This document shows positions 49,933-63,566 of a stretch of DNA of 64,000 bases, piece after piece; within the stretch, counting starts at the first letter, position 1, and each line of letters opens with the position of its first letter. Origin of the DNA: Toxotes chatareus. Lineage: Eukaryota > Chordata > Actinopteri > Toxotidae. The translations under genes were made by a program, and so were the position numbers. The stretch covers positions 17,977,501-18,041,500 of the forward strand of contig CM028897.1 in assembly GCA_016801885.1 (NCBI GenBank), in the 5' to 3' direction. The notes under the pieces were generated by a model. The model did no database searches. It saw nothing but the letters and a program-made list of their open reading frames with translations, and was not told the origin of the DNA.

Positions 49933-50934
49933 CTCATGAATACACCATTATGTTTTTTCCCTGGGTGTAACCCACAAGTAATAACAGAAAACATTCTATT
50001 GCATTCTGTTTCCGTGTGTGTATGTGTGTGTTTTTTTTTTTTTTCACATGTGGGCACGTGCGCGGCTTCTCAGGAGGATGTTTTGTTCTCCTCCTCGCTA
50101 ACACAGAAGAATCTGTCGTTCGCTCAGCGAGGTGTGAAATTGCACTGTCATCCGCTTCACCTGTCAAAGAGGGGGGCGGCAAAATGGCTCAGATCCTTTG
50201 GAACATTCTTTCTCTCTGTTATTCTGTCACCCTCTACTCTCTTTTCTCTTCCTGTTCTGGAGATCTGTATCTGGGTTTTGCCAGGCGGCTTTCGTTGTAT
50301 CACCCACCACCCCTTTCCCCTTCCCCCTCTGTTTAACATCTGTTTCTAGTGAGGGCCAGAAAAGGGGATGTGGAACTCTTAAAATTAATTAGTGCATTAC
50401 CAAAATGCTTGAGTTAGAAGAGGCCTCGCTAGACCCCGGTTACTCACCCCACTCCACTACTCCTCGCTGCTCCCTGCTCCACCAAGCCCACATCTCCCCG
50501 GGTCCCGGGGGGGCGGTTTATCACCCAGGACCAATTAGAGTAGGAAGTGAGGTCGCTGACCCTCTGTCAGGCCTCATCAGCTCCTGTGTCACCTGACAGG
50601 GGCCATGCCACCACAAGGAGGAATATACAGGGAGAGGGGAGGGGGAGGACTCATTGACATCATGAAGGAGGGTGCTACTAGGCTGAGACGACTGCACCGA
50701 GGCATTCTTTGTACCTGTGGCATGATTCATTTCAGTTTCATTTATTTAATCCTTTTCCCGCATCCTTTCTTGATGGTTGCTAGAGCCTTTACTAACAAAC
50801 ACAGGGTGGAAAGGCGAGGAGATGTCTTGCTTCCTGTCTGTGAAAAGTACAGACACAGATAAAGTCGACACACTCACACTCAGTCAGTTTACCTGCCACC
50901 GTTTTCCGCTCAGACAAAAACAGGAGTAAGAGTC

Positions 50935-51090
50935 TGCAGCCATGCTACATGCTCCACGATGCTGTACGTTAGCAGGCTGATATTTAGTAGATGTAGGGTT
51001 CTCATGTTGTGAAGTTGATCAGCATGTTAGTTAATGTTAATAAGTGTTGTGGGATTTAATAGGATGTCAGTGTTTACAGCTAACTATGAG
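50935..51090. mobile_element. GTTAGCA/CATGTTAG interspersed repeat remnant
   Basis: Spaced words GCTGTACGTTAGCAGGCTGA, GATCAGCATGTTAGTTAATG and GTCAGTGTTTACAGCTAAC are typical of a diffuse teleost repeat rich in GCTAACATGCTAA words. Ends not defined. Confidence 0.4.
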
Positions 51091-51379
51091 ACTGTGTTTA
51101 CTGAAACCATGATGCTAATTTATGTCTTTTCCTCTCTGCTTCCATGTTTCTGCTGCTGCCTTGCTGCTGTCTCAACAAAAGGTAAGATACCTCTGTACTG
51201 AATTGTGTTTGAATAGTGTAGTTAGTTTGGTTTGAAAAAAGTGTTTCTAAACTCATTTCACATCCACTCTCCACCCTGAACAACATCTCCTCTCCCAGAT
51301 ATTCTTCCTCAGTCTTTTAATATATACTCATTCTAAAATAAAAAGAAATCCTTCAGCCTTGTCAGCACTTCATTCTGCA

Positions 51380-51760
51380 ATTTTCCTGATCCCTGTGTTG
51401 AGACGAGTGCATGGTCTGGACACGTCTTACAATTCAGCCTAGTATCTCTAGGAATTATGTTCACATTGTACGATTCTGCAGCACACAATTTGCGTAGGGT
51501 GTGGGTTGGGGTGGTGTATGGACATGTAGCGCATCCGACCTCCATGCGGGAGAGTGGAGTTTGCGTCCCGTTGCAGACCAGGTGTAAACTGTGAGCACAA
51601 ATTTTCCCTAGTCTTAATGTGTTCCTCGTGCACTCTGTAGTGCTGGTAGTGGCCAAAAACTGCACATGGTAGCTTTAATCGTTGTTTATTTGCCTTATCT
51701 TCGATGCTTTCCTAAACCCAACCCATTTGTTGGCGTTCATGCACACAGACATTTTGTAGT
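51380..51760 (+). mobile_element. teleost repeat with tRNA-like segment (SINE-like)
   Basis: The segment 51530-51575 has GTAGCGCATCCGACCTCCAT, a possible anticodon-like hairpin (CTCC/GGAG around CATGC), and AGTTTGCGTCC at 51558-51568 resembling a pol III B box (GGTTCGANNCC). TGGCCAAAAACTGCACATGG and CTAAACCCAACCCATTTGTT downstream are phrases common in fish repeats. Diverged and not a functional tRNA. Confidence 0.45.
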
Positions 51761-52125
51761 TACAATTGTAGATATATACTTTTTTGCATTGAAATGAATT
51801 GTCAGTGAAATGAAGGTACATGCTGGGAGCTAGACAACGCTTGAAATGTAAACGCTATGAAAATGACTAAACGAGCTCCACATGTCCTGATGTTTAATTG
51901 TGATAATTAGCTTAAATCCTAAATAAGATATCGCCATGTTAGGCATAAAGAAAAGTTACCATACAGCAGCAGTAGATCAGTGTATGTAGTGAAGTATGTA
52001 GTAATTGGAACAGAGTTTCCATTACTTTGAGCTAACTTTTTAAATTCAGAATGATTTTATAGCGTTTTGGAATGAAGCCCTCCTATTGTCCCTGTATTCT
52101 GTTATAATGGATACAACACAGAAGA

Positions 52126-52560
52126 GTGTTTGAAGCTCCCACTCCTCCTCTCCTTCTGTCAAGTCTCGACTACAACACCTTAATTTGTTCCCAGACTACA
52201 TTTTTGTCACCCTCTCCACCCCCCTTCCCTCCCAATCATCCGTCTCTCCGCCTCCTCCTCTTCATCCTCCACCTTTCCCCTTTCTTGCATCCAAATTCTC
52301 CACTTTTTGTTTTTTTCCTACCAGCTCTCTCTCTCTCTCTCCCATTACTCCAACTCCTCCTCCGTAACATTCGGCTAATCTCACCCCATCTCCCCTCTCA
52401 AGATCTCTGCTTCTTTTCTCCTCCCTCAGCTGCCTCCCTTTCTACCCCTCCTCTTCCTCCCAGCCCAGTTCTGTTTGCGCCTGTTTACCTCCATCGTTCC
52501 ACCAGATGGTTTGTGTTAAACTCCACGTTTGACAGCTCGGCTCATTTTTTTTTTTTTTCC
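52126..52560. repeat. long pyrimidine-rich tract
   Basis: About 430 bp strongly biased to C and T on the + strand, including CTCTCTCTCTCTC at 52326-52341 and a poly-T run at 52546-52558. The open frames across it are composition artefacts. Confidence 0.75.
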
Positions 52561-54439
52561 CTGATATTATTTTAACATCGGGGGGATTGCTCAGACCTGG
52601 AGGAACACAGAAGAAGGACAAGCAGGGGGTAAAAGGAAATTAAAATATGAAAAACCCTGATGTATTAAAAGCAATTATTCCATCAAGTGGAGGGCAGCAG
52701 TCATCACTGGGCCCTTTTTGGTTTGGTTCCCTGTGTTACTTTTTTTTTTTTTTTTTTAATACATAAAGGCACATATAATGTAATATTGATTTAAATCACA
52801 TCTGTTAGGGTGATTTCATCCACCCCCTCTCCCTCTGCTGCATGTCTTTTGGAAGAGAGAAGGGGCCCGGGCTGCCAGGAATAATTGCTTGTTTGCTGGT
52901 ATTTACCTAAAATCTGTCAAAGACAGAGAGAGAAATCGAGTAAGTGCAAGAGTTATAGAAAGGGAGACTCTGCCCCTACACAGATCCTTATTTGTTGGTT
53001 GTCTTACTGCTGCTGACAGGGAAAAGTGTGTGTCATTTTCCATGTATACTGTACATATTGGTCCCTGAGTAACAGCAGAATATGATGCATGTTAGAGATT
53101 ATAAACCTACCTAGTTGCTGGCACAAGGGTCTAGCCCTGAGCCAGGACCATCACGCTGAACCAGGATGTTTCGGGTGTGTAGGCGTTCATAAAATTTGTT
53201 CCTCCTCCTCCACTAGTAGCAGCACTGAGCACACTGCTGCTGAGAAGCGCTCTAGTCAGTGAGTGAGGAAGAAATCCTCTGGTATTTACATTTTGTGTAT
53301 TTACCAGAGAGAGAGACATGCGAGTTGTATCGATTCTCTCAACAGACTTTCTACAGGTAAGCTAATAAACGCGTAGAAGAAGAAGATTGCCTCCAGCCCG
53401 GCGATGTCTGTGTTTTCGTGGCCCTGTAGAACCAAGTGTTCTGTGTTTTGTGTGCAGGCTGTGAGCGACCTGAGTGTGGAAAGTCTATGCACAGTTTTTA
53501 ATCCTGTGCAGTAGCTGTTTGATTTGCAGCATGTAGGCCGTCCCCTGAGCAGCATTGCAGCGTTGCTTGTTTGGTAGGAAGGCCCCGGTCTGCAGGCTGG
53601 CTGAGCGCTTCTGCCTAACGTTCTGGCCTGTGTCAACGCAATGTTCCCACTGTCTCCCTCTTCCTTGTCTCCTCCCCTTGTCCTGCTCCCTTTCCCTCCT
53701 TCGCTCGCTTCGTTGCCTCCCCAAAGAACCACAAACAATAAACCCTCTGTTACATTTAACCTCCTCACGTGTTTCCCTTTCTCCCTCAATCCCTCCCTCC
53801 AACCCTCGCTAGTTCTGTCTCGTACTCACTTGTTGCTTTTTCTCTCTCCCTCTCATAACATTATAGCTGTTTGGGTTCTGTCTTCAGTCTGTTACTCATC
53901 TCCCTCGGGTGTTTTGTGACTTGTTTGTGGGGTTGGACCATACAGTAGTACAAAAACAACACACACATAGACACGCTTTTGGTCAGGCCACTGCGAACCT
54001 TTCCACTCTAAGCCAATGACAGCAGTGATTAGTATCTCATAACAGCTTAGATTGTGTGGAAAGTGGGTGTGTTTGTGTGCATGTTAGCTGGTACAATACT
54101 GGCAGTGGTATTACCACTCATCATAGCTCCACAGCAGCAGTAGCAGCAGTGGCATCGGGACAGCAAACAGATGTTGGCCTAATCTTCCCCTAATGAGATT
54201 GGTCCCTCATTCCTACGTCTTTATGGGAGCAGCAAGCTGGCAGGCAAGCAGGCTGACACTCTGTAGCTCTTTATGGGAGAACCACCGCTAAGACAGAGTG
54301 ATGCCAATGTCTGGTAGTCAGTAAGTGAGACAAGTGGATAGTTAGGCAGGTTGTAAGGTTGAGGAAGGATGCTGTCAGTTTAGCGGGTAGGCGGTTTGTT
54401 AGACAAAACAATGTGTTACTGTCAGCGTGCAGGTAGGGC

Positions 54440-54520
54440 AGGCTTTTAGGTGGTGGAGTGGGTGGGTCGAGAGGCGGGCAGGTAGGATGGGAGGCAGGCA
54501 GGCGAGCACCAACTCACAGG
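54440..54520. repeat. GGCAGG/GGTAGG degenerate tandem tract
   Basis: A purine-rich region with repeated GCAGG and GTAGG words. Confidence 0.55.
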
Positions 54521-55536
54521 ATGCAGGAGGCACACAGGACAGGCTTTTATCTGATGGCCTTCACTGGTCAATTAGATTAGAGCGCAGTACAGCAAAGTAC
54601 AGTTAATTCTCTGGATTAACATCATCGCTGGTTTCTCAGACCACTAAACCAATTCACTTTTTCCATTTGGTGAATTTCATTACACAGTATATCAAGATCC
54701 AGGGTTTAACAGTGCAGACTGTTTTCCATAACAGCAAATTATGCTGTGATCTCAGCGTATTGATAAGAATAGATTATTTTCTTTAAGTCTGGTTTCCAAA
54801 GCATTTGTGACGGTTGCATTATTTTTTAACTGATCTTGTCTGCATTGACTGGTCTTCACATACATGGCACTCTGAGGAGATAAAACCAAACAGGGGTATG
54901 TGAGGACTGACACAACCTCATGTCAGCTCTGCAGCTCACCTCAGGTGTGGTTGTCTTGGCCTGTTTACCTGTGATAACCCTGTAGATGTATGGGGCCACC
55001 TGCTGGTCTCATGTTGAGCCATCGTCTTTACCCTATGTTCACTTTGTTGTACTCTGACATATTTTATTTTTTTCCTACCATATCTTTACTCTAACACCAG
55101 AAACATATTCTGTTATGGCATTTTAACATTTTTAGTTCTGGGCTGCACAACCTATCACGCTATCCTCTCAGGATTCTGGTTTCACTGTGTTTTTCTTAGT
55201 TGCCATCTCTTGTTCTGTTTTTCTTTCTCTTGCCTCTTGCTCTCTCCGTAACAGGAACACACACACACACACAGCAGTCATAATAGCAGGGTGAGAGTGC
55301 AGGGCCGACCACTGGACAGTGTTTGTACAGAATGCTAGCATATGTCAAACCTGGCTTATTGAACTTAGACCGCAGCCTGAAACAGCCCACAGCTCAGCTC
55401 ATAGCAGCTCAGAATTGCTCACAGGAGAAAAGCACACACACACTTTCATGCATGCACGGACATATACCCGTTAACCACAACATTAAAACTGGTAACTGCT
55501 TCTAATGTTGTGGCTAATCAGAGTATATTGAACTTT

Positions 55537-55539
<3 letters not shown>

Positions 55540-55610
<71 letters not shown>
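55540..55610. repeat. (AC)n(AT)n compound microsatellite
   Basis: About 30 bp of AC followed by about 40 bp of AT. Confidence 0.97.
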
Positions 55611-55612
<2 letters not shown>

Positions 55613-55917
55613 AGACACACGCACATATACCCTGACAGGGGTTACTTGAGCCATTAGGAGGCTACAGGCAGAATGAAAAGCAGGCAGAGAGAGAGAGAGA
55701 GAGGGGAGGGGCGTGGTGGTAGAGAAAGACAAAATGTCACATGAGAGAGATTATGTGACGCATATTCATTTTCATGTAAGCTGATAGGCCCGCTGATGAT
55801 CAGCTTTCATCTTGCGTACACTAATGACCTTAGCCAACGTACTCAACATACGTTGTTACACATGATTACACAGGCTGAGAGACGGTGCCAGGCTGGTTGA
55901 GATGTGTGCGTTGTGAG

Positions 55918-56691
55918 CAGTGATGGGCAGTAACACATTAACATGTTACAGTAATGTGATTACTCTTTTTAACAAGAAGTGTAAGGAATTACAGTTTGAA
56001 ATTCAGTAACTGCGTTACAGTCATTAATCCCAGCAGCGCTCTGTTCCTTTGATATTTTGGAGCTCTACTTTTTCATCGTCTTCCCGGGAGTTTGATGGAG
56101 TATTGATGCCAGCAGTGCAGTAGATGTTAGTCTGTAAAAACGCAGCCTGGCTGCTTGTTAAACCACAATGTTTTATTTTAAATTTTTTACACGTTTATTT
56201 CACAATATGTAGCGTCTTGTTGTAGTCAACATTGACATCGATATCATCTTTTTTATTCTACTAATTCTACTACATTACCTGCAGTGCAACTTGACCACAG
56301 ACAGTTTGGCCTGAAATTGGATGTGTTATGCTCGTAGCAGCTAATGCAGCCACGCGTTGGCCTGCGTGGGCTACAGAGGTTTGCTAAGCTCACTTCTTTG
56401 TAACTTCACACCTGCAGAATTTTTTCATTTTCGAGTTTGTAGTCTTCAGACTCAACCAATGCTGATTCAAGTGACATCACTTGAGGTAATTTATCGCACT
56501 CTGGAGCCTCAAAAGGCTTTAGACAACTGTTTTCACATATGCAGTAGTAAACCCTAACAAAATCGGGTGTGTAAAACCAGTGGAGTTACCCTTTAAGAGA
56601 CCTGGACAGAGTAATGAAGGCAATGTAATGTTAGGTAACGGCCTTTTCATTGAGTTTTGGTTTTATCTTTCAAGTAACTTGCCCAACACTG
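55918..56691. mobile_element. non-autonomous hAT-like element, 774 bp, with TSD
   Basis: The left end CAGTGATGGGCAGTAAC and the right end GTAACTTGCCCAACACTG (inverse CAGTGTTGGGCAAGTTAC) form terminal inverted repeats of a type widespread in fish hAT elements. Flanking 8-mers GTTGTGAG (55910-55917) and GTTCTGAG (56692-56699) match at 7 of 8, as expected for an aged hAT target duplication. Subterminal words with GTTAC/GTAAC recur (TGTTACAGTAATGTGATTAC). No transposase frame is visible. Confidence 0.8.
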
Positions 56692-57636
56692 GTTCTGAGC
56701 AGCAGTCTCAGAGGCCTGATGTACTCCCAGGCCTTTCTCCAGGCTCTGTTAGGGAGAGTGCTCAGACTCTTCTGAATGCATCATAAATGAATTTAGTGCT
56801 GTTTCCGAGTGTACGGCCTTTGAAAGAGGTCCAGTGTTATTATTGAATACATACAGATCGTACGTCGTTCTTGTTCCTCTTTAGGCAAATTTATGAACAG
56901 ACAGCACCATGTTATCAATTAAGGGAGGAGAATGCCCAGATGCTTGTCTTGTTAAAGTACTTTAGGGACAACTCATCCAGAACTATATAGTGTCTATAAG
57001 GCCTTTATGTGATCCTTAAGGGATACTCAGAGTCCCACTGTGGGTGAAATTAGCCCCAGATAATCATCTTCTTCTGGGCAACAGCCACTTTCAGCACCAG
57101 GCCTGTTTTACACCCAATTTACCAAGAAGAGAGAGAACGACTTGCTTCGGTAACCCCTTTGCTCTGAAGCTATATATATATTTATTATAGCCTTTGCTGG
57201 TGGAATGGATTGCGAGAAGAGATTTCCCTCTGCCATTTCTTAAATTAACACCTAAAATTAAGCGTACGTAAGTAAGCCTGGGAATGTGGCGGTGTGTGGA
57301 TGGGAGACGATGCAGCTGGAGTTGACCGGTAATGTGTTTTCCGATTAACCGCAGGCTTGCACTCCCTGTAAGACAAAACAGAGAGACTGGAAAAAGTGCT
57401 GTCCTTTCTTGGGAAGTGCCTCTGTAGGATGATGGATCACAAGGAGCCTTGCATCCCCCTCCCCCGTCTCACTTTCTCTGCTCTGTCTGGTTCCTTTTCT
57501 CCTCAGTCTATCTCTCTCTCTACCCCCTCGTCTCTCAATCTCCCACACTCCCCTGCTCCTCTGTACCCGTCGTCATTGTGTCTTAAATCTCTCTTTCCGC
57601 CTGATTTTGTCTGAAAGGTGATAGTGGAGGTTCTCG

Positions 57637-57672
57637 CTATAGATGAAAAGAGGCTCTCTATAGATGAAAGGA
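57637..57672. repeat. short tandem duplication (CTATAGATGAAA unit)
   Basis: CGCTATAGATGAAAAGAGG is followed directly by CTCTATAGATGAAAGGAG. Confidence 0.85.
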
Positions 57673-58133
57673 GCTGTGTAGAATCAACACATTAGACAAC
57701 CTTGCTGCTACACTCCCCCTTAAAGTAACAGACTGATGCAACACACTCCCTCTCACACACACATATGTACCATAAAGAGAGAGAAAGAGTACTACGCATT
57801 AAGATATTTTACCCGTGGGAGGAGAGATACGCCAACAAGTAAGGAGATGAATGGTGTTAATGCCTGTTAAACCACATATGTTAGAATCAGATGGGAATAA
57901 GCCTGGTTCTTTCCTCCCTCAAAGCCTTATATGAAATATACGTGAATCTTCCTTTACAGTCAGCCGAGGTGTGTGTTTTCAAGTGTTATTTATGTGTATG
58001 TGCCTGTGTGTTAATGCTTCCACACAGATGTAGCCAGAGTTTTGATGATAACAGAAAGATGTGTGCAAACAATGTGAGTTCATGTTAACCACAAGAGCAG
58101 TGAGGATGCATGCCATACATGCATGCATACAAA

Positions 58134-58155
58134 TACACACACACACACACACACA
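58134..58155. repeat. (AC)n microsatellite
   Basis: A 22-bp AC run preceded by CATGCATGCAT. Confidence 0.93.
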
Positions 58156-61100
58156 ACTCGCTGCGGTGTCCTGCGCCTGTGTGGCCCAGCACTGGGATGT
58201 GGAGTGAAGCAGGAAATGTGTGAGCCATGAAGGCATGTGTTTATGCTGGCTGCAGTCGCCCATCACCAGCCAGAGGGAAAACAGACACCAGCACCGCTTC
58301 GTTTGCGCTCCATCTCTCTCTCTCCTTCTCCTCCAAACCCTCAGTGTGATCTTTTCTCACCTCCAGCTCTCCAAGATTACTCCGTTATTTCTCTCTTTTT
58401 CCTTCTCATTGTTTTTCTTTACTGTTCACCACTGAAAACTAGGCTGCAACACACAAAAAAATAAGCTTAACTCTATGTACATAAGACAAGATAATCCTCT
58501 TAATAAGAGCAAGCCAGTCTTTACTGTATTTACAGTTTAAAGATGGGGCAAAAGCCACAAGAAAACTCCAGAAACAAATATTTTGAAATACAGTCCACAG
58601 CAGCAGAAGGAAGCCCAGTGGGGACTCTCTATTGGCTAATAAAGATAAGATGTTTAGATAATGACACTTATAAATAAAAGTATGAATACACAATTAAAGA
58701 CAAATAGTGAAGCAGTGAGGCAGTGTTAATAAAATGAAAAATTTAATAACCCCACTAATAATACAAAAATAAATACAGGCAGACTCGTAGAACTTGGATA
58801 TATTACTCACTGTGGCTGGCCTGAGCCCTGAATCAACAGTTCGCTCTCATCAAGGCAATTTTTCCTCAAGGTTTGGACAATAAAGCTTTTGGACAATAAA
58901 AAGTCCTGTCACAAAGTTGAATGGCTTTCAGTATTTCTCTGTTTGTTAGACAGCTACATTAGCTTAATCATTGCCTGATGTTTCTCTATATTGTGTGTCT
59001 GTGTGTGTGTGCGTGCATGCACACATATGCAGTGCCGTGCAGTGACCCAGCGGCAATGTTAGATTGGGATCTGCTCTCTGGTATGGATAGGTGTTGGAGC
59101 ATGGTGGAGCAGGCTAGTTATCTGAAAATATGGGCCTCTTGCAGGAGCCACTCATATGAACAGATTTGTTCTTAAGTGGGACCATTTTTACCGTACGTAG
59201 AATTTTCCCTGAGGTATGAATCAAATTCACGAGTGGCCCAGATCCGTCTTACAAGACAGAGATAGTCTCCCTTTTTCTCTACAAGGGGAAACAACAACTT
59301 GTTTGATTTAAGAAGTACGCCTCATTCAGAAAGAATTTGGAGCTTAAATACGATACTTAAATCAACTGAAATACAACGTGACTAACATAACTGAAAAGCT
59401 GTTTCAGTTTATTGAAAGGTTTGAAGGTTTTATTGGCATGTCAGCAATTTACACAAGTCAGTGGTTACTTCGATGGCTGCCTCCAGGTCTTTAGGCAGGC
59501 TGTACTTCAGGATCATCCTCCACTGCACAGTGTAAGGATTGGTTGAAGGCTCTAAAGACATGCTGTTTGATCACATCAGAAATCATCACCTGCTGGAGGA
59601 TATCACTTCAACTACCTCATGCCAGAGGCAGGATTTTTAGCTCGTTCTGTTATTTTAAATTTCAAAGGGATTTTGAATGAGGTTTTCTTACTTCTGGAAC
59701 AGAAGCGGGAAGTTGGGGTTTCACTTCTCTCTACCTACGTGGCAATTTTAGGAACATGGAGTATGGAAATTCTCACAGCTCATTCTCACTTCTTTCTCAT
59801 GAGTAGAAGCATTTATCAAGTTGAAAACAAGCAATTTCTGACAAATTTGTACACTTGTACAAACAAGCTTCATAGACAAACAATTTTTTGAGGTCCATCA
59901 AGGCCTCTGAATTTCATGACAAATTTGCCTCCTTATCTTCTACACAGCTATATCAACGGACGTTGTTTTCGTAATGTGGAGCATGCTGTGGTGTGGTATA
60001 TGAGGTGTTAGAGAGGAGGAATGATGCTAGTGGTGATGATAGTGGTATTAATGGGTTCTGGAGGGACTGGAAGTTAACAGAGCTGAACTTTCTGACATTC
60101 TGCCTCTTCTGTCTCTTAAATCTCTCCCTCTCTCACACACACACCATTCTTCTCAGTCAGAAGCACCTTTTGGCCTGTCCATTTAGTCAGGTGCCTGAGA
60201 GAGAATGTAAGAAAAACAAAGGAAGAAAGAAAAGAGGCGAGGGAGTGAAACAGCAATGAGGTTATTGTATTTTTATTCGTTTTTTTTTTTTTTTTTTAAT
60301 GAAACTAGCGTGTAAGCTTCTGGCAGTACAAAGCACTATGAATAGGCTGGGGGACAGGAAAGGGGGGTGTAAGGGCCTGTTAGAGGGGGTGGTGGTCTTC
60401 TTGGTAGAGGGAAACCTGCTGCACAGTTGCGCTTTGATGAGTCTGAAAGTCCTCTTTCAGTCCGAACAATCTGCCAGTTTGGATCAAACATCCCCTCTGG
60501 GTTTTTTGTGTCTTTTGAGTATTAGACTTAGAAAATGGGCTTTAAAAATGTACAACACGGTAAAACAAAGCTGGCCTCCATTCCTTCACCTACCTGCTCT
60601 ACCTCTCTGCCCCATCCCTCCCTTTTGATATCATCATCCATGTCACGCTGCTGAGAGCGATGTTAAATTGGTCAATACAGCAATACCGATAGAGATACGG
60701 GATCATCAGCGGCTGTGCAGGTCAGCCGGGAGCAGATAGATTTAGCAGTCCAACCACGGTCAATGTCAGTGGGATCTGTGAGGCTAAGTCCCAGTGAGCG
60801 TGTGGATCCCGGTGATTGAGTGATTGAGCGCTTAGTGTTTGAGCCTGCGGACAGCCCAAACAAGTTAATCCCCACCCCCACCATCGCTAACCTCCCCTAC
60901 CCTACCCCATCCCTTCACTAACTCCAGATCTACGGCAGAGGCAGAGGAACGGAGGCAAATTTAGAGGACAGGGTTTTAGTGGAGCTAGTCAGAAAAAAGC
61001 TCCTTAATGATTTAATCAGCGGAGATATTCATTTGCTGTAATACGAGGGTGCCCGCTCAGCTCTGTACACTCTGTACAGAGCTCTGAAGCCAGCAAGGCC

Positions 61101-61489
61101 AGGCTGATGTGAACGGGAGAATTTGTGATTATGGAGCTGGATTAAAAGACGAGGTTGTGCTTTTTTGATTGGGGACAGAATCTGAGCCGGAGGTCAGGCT
61201 AGCTTGTTGGGAATTGGATGATCCTTTATGGACAGAGGAGATCCACTTAAGAGCTGCAGGCATGCAACCTAAAATATTACCATTGGCTTTTTCACACAAT
61301 CCAGATTGCACACAGCCATATTTGAAACTGAAATGTTGCGATTACTTTCAGCATCTCAGTCAGTTATTACTGATAGGCCCCAAGTATCAAAACGTAGTAT
61401 TTGATCAGATTTGTTCATTTAGTATGAAATAGTGACTGAAGCACAGCCCATGAAGACACACCAGCAGCCATTTCCAAGCTGTTGCTCTG

Positions 61490-61690
61490 CACTACTAAAA
61501 CCCTAACTTTTGTGGGGCAGTACTGGCAATTCTCATCTATGGAAAGTAGCTAAGGTTTGTCCAAAAAGTTGCTAGATTTGTTTCTCTTTGACTTTTGGAA
61601 GAAAAAAAGGAGTTTCTGAAGGAGTCTGAAAAGTTTTGTGACAAAATCTAGTGACAAAGTGGCTAAGTTGGTATCACTGATCAGTACCCA
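61490..61690. mobile_element. possible interspersed repeat remnant
   Basis: GGGGCAGTACTGGCAATTCT, GTCCAAAAAGTTGCTAGATT and CTAGTGACAAAGTGGCTAAG resemble a fish repeat built around AAAGTTGCTAGATTTG words. Ends undefined. Confidence 0.3.
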
Positions 61691-63471
61691 AACTCAGGTA
61701 TCACACGGGTAGCCCTCGCCCCCAGTACAGCTCTGTCACTGTTGGAAGGCAAGTGTGGCTTATTGTCGCTTGGCTTAACACACACACACACACGGACAGT
61801 TATGAATGGATCATATAGCTGGTGAATAATCCATCTAAGTCGGTGTGTCCTCTCTTCAGAATGGTGTGTAGGTAGTCTTTATGCTCCACTAAGCAAGCTT
61901 AGCTCTTCTCTTTCAGCTGTAAAGCCATAGGTCTTAAAGGTGCTCATGGCTGGGAGGCCCACTCACTCTGACCCAAAGGAAGACTGGGCGTTGTTGCATT
62001 AGTGCTACTACAAACTGTTCAATACACTAAACTTGTGTCATCCAAGAGGGTTGTTCTGGGATTTGCATTATGGGTCAATATCTGCGCTTTAAGATATTTA
62101 ATACAAAATCAGACAACATTTATAAAGATCAACAATGGGCTGCAAAGGCACACTGTTCAGGTTGTAGAGAGGATCTCAAACACTACATGCAGATTATGGC
62201 ATTTCAAAGCCTATGAGGATGTGTACTGCAGCTGGGTCACCAGTACAGACTATTGGCTATATAAGTAGAACATTAGGGAAGCGTAAAAATATAGCCCATG
62301 TGGAAAATCTCATAGGCGGTGATCATGAAATCTCCACCTGTGTTTCTTCACTGACGTTGATCTTGGCTTTTCTGCCCTCATTTAAAACTGTGCTGACTTA
62401 ACATTTTGATTGGAATAATCAGGGCCTTCCTTCGAGGGCAGAGTTGTTTTGCGCTCTTTTTCAATGTTACTATTCCTGCTCTGCGGTTCCTCTTTGACTC
62501 GGGTTTGGTAAATGAAGGAGACAGAAAATTTGAAAAAACTGTGCCAACATGCTTCCTGTAGGTTAAAGGCTGAGGAAGAGGTGAAAGAGGAGAAGGAAAG
62601 AAGAAGAGAAAAAGAGGAAAGACGAGGGAGAGCCGAAATGGAAAGATCCAACTTTTCAGATCGCACCAATTACAGGAACATTCAGGAGCCAGTTTCTGCA
62701 GAAAGCATTAGCAGCCATCCCACAATCTCTTCCCCTCTCTTTCCCTCGCTCGCTGTGTCCTCTGCTCTCTGACTCTCCTCACTTTTTTTTTTTTTTTCTC
62801 TTTTTCCATTTTATCTTATGATCCCTGTGGGGTAACTATTGGTGAGGTACTTCCTGCAGTAAGTTTTCCTTCAGTGTGCGAGTGCTCGTTCTCACAACAC
62901 CGGGGGAGCTGTGAACTTGCACTGGAGGCATTCAAGGCCTCGCTGCAGCTTACTGGAGGAACAGTAAGCTCAGTAAGCTGAAATGCAATTACTTTTTTGT
63001 TTTTTGTAGCCAAACTCAACAGTTGACCATTGACTAAGCCTCAGCCCTCTTACACCTGTTGAGCTTTCCTTACTTGTTTGGAAAATAAACAGTTTGCAAC
63101 AATAACAGTGCTTATCTGTCGAAGTTCTTTACTATTTCTGAACCAAGGGGTCCTCGATTTCAGGCAGAGGCAGACCAAAGCAGACACCTCAGTTTTTGGC
63201 AGCAACTGTCAATTTGCCAGCTGAAATGAAAGCTGTTGCTGGCAAATTTTATCAGCTGTAGCTGGCTAACTAATTAAGCTAATGTTAGCACCGTTAGTTT
63301 AAGTATATGAAGGCTACATACACGAAGGAGGTGGTACTGAAGGAGTGAGTCTTAAACTGCATGTTTAAGGCAAAAAGTCAGCATCTTCACCAGCTAATGA
63401 CACGTACGAGACACGTAACTCTAAATAAAGACACAGCATTGTTCTGAGGGTTCTGGGGTGAACATCCCATT

Positions 63472-63477
<6 letters not shown>

Positions 63478-63541
<64 letters not shown>

Positions 63542-63566
63542 TTTTTTTTTTTTTTTTTTTTTTTTT
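63478..63566. repeat. (TA)n(TG)n(T)n compound tract
   Basis: About 53 bp of TA, then TGTGTGTG, then about 26 T. Confidence 0.98.

Noticed and set aside
52126..52575. 149-codon Pro/Ser/Leu-rich + strand open frame
   Set aside because: Pure consequence of the pyrimidine-rich tract.
62002..62268. 88-codon + strand open frame
   Set aside because: No recognisable domain and no supporting splice or repeat context.
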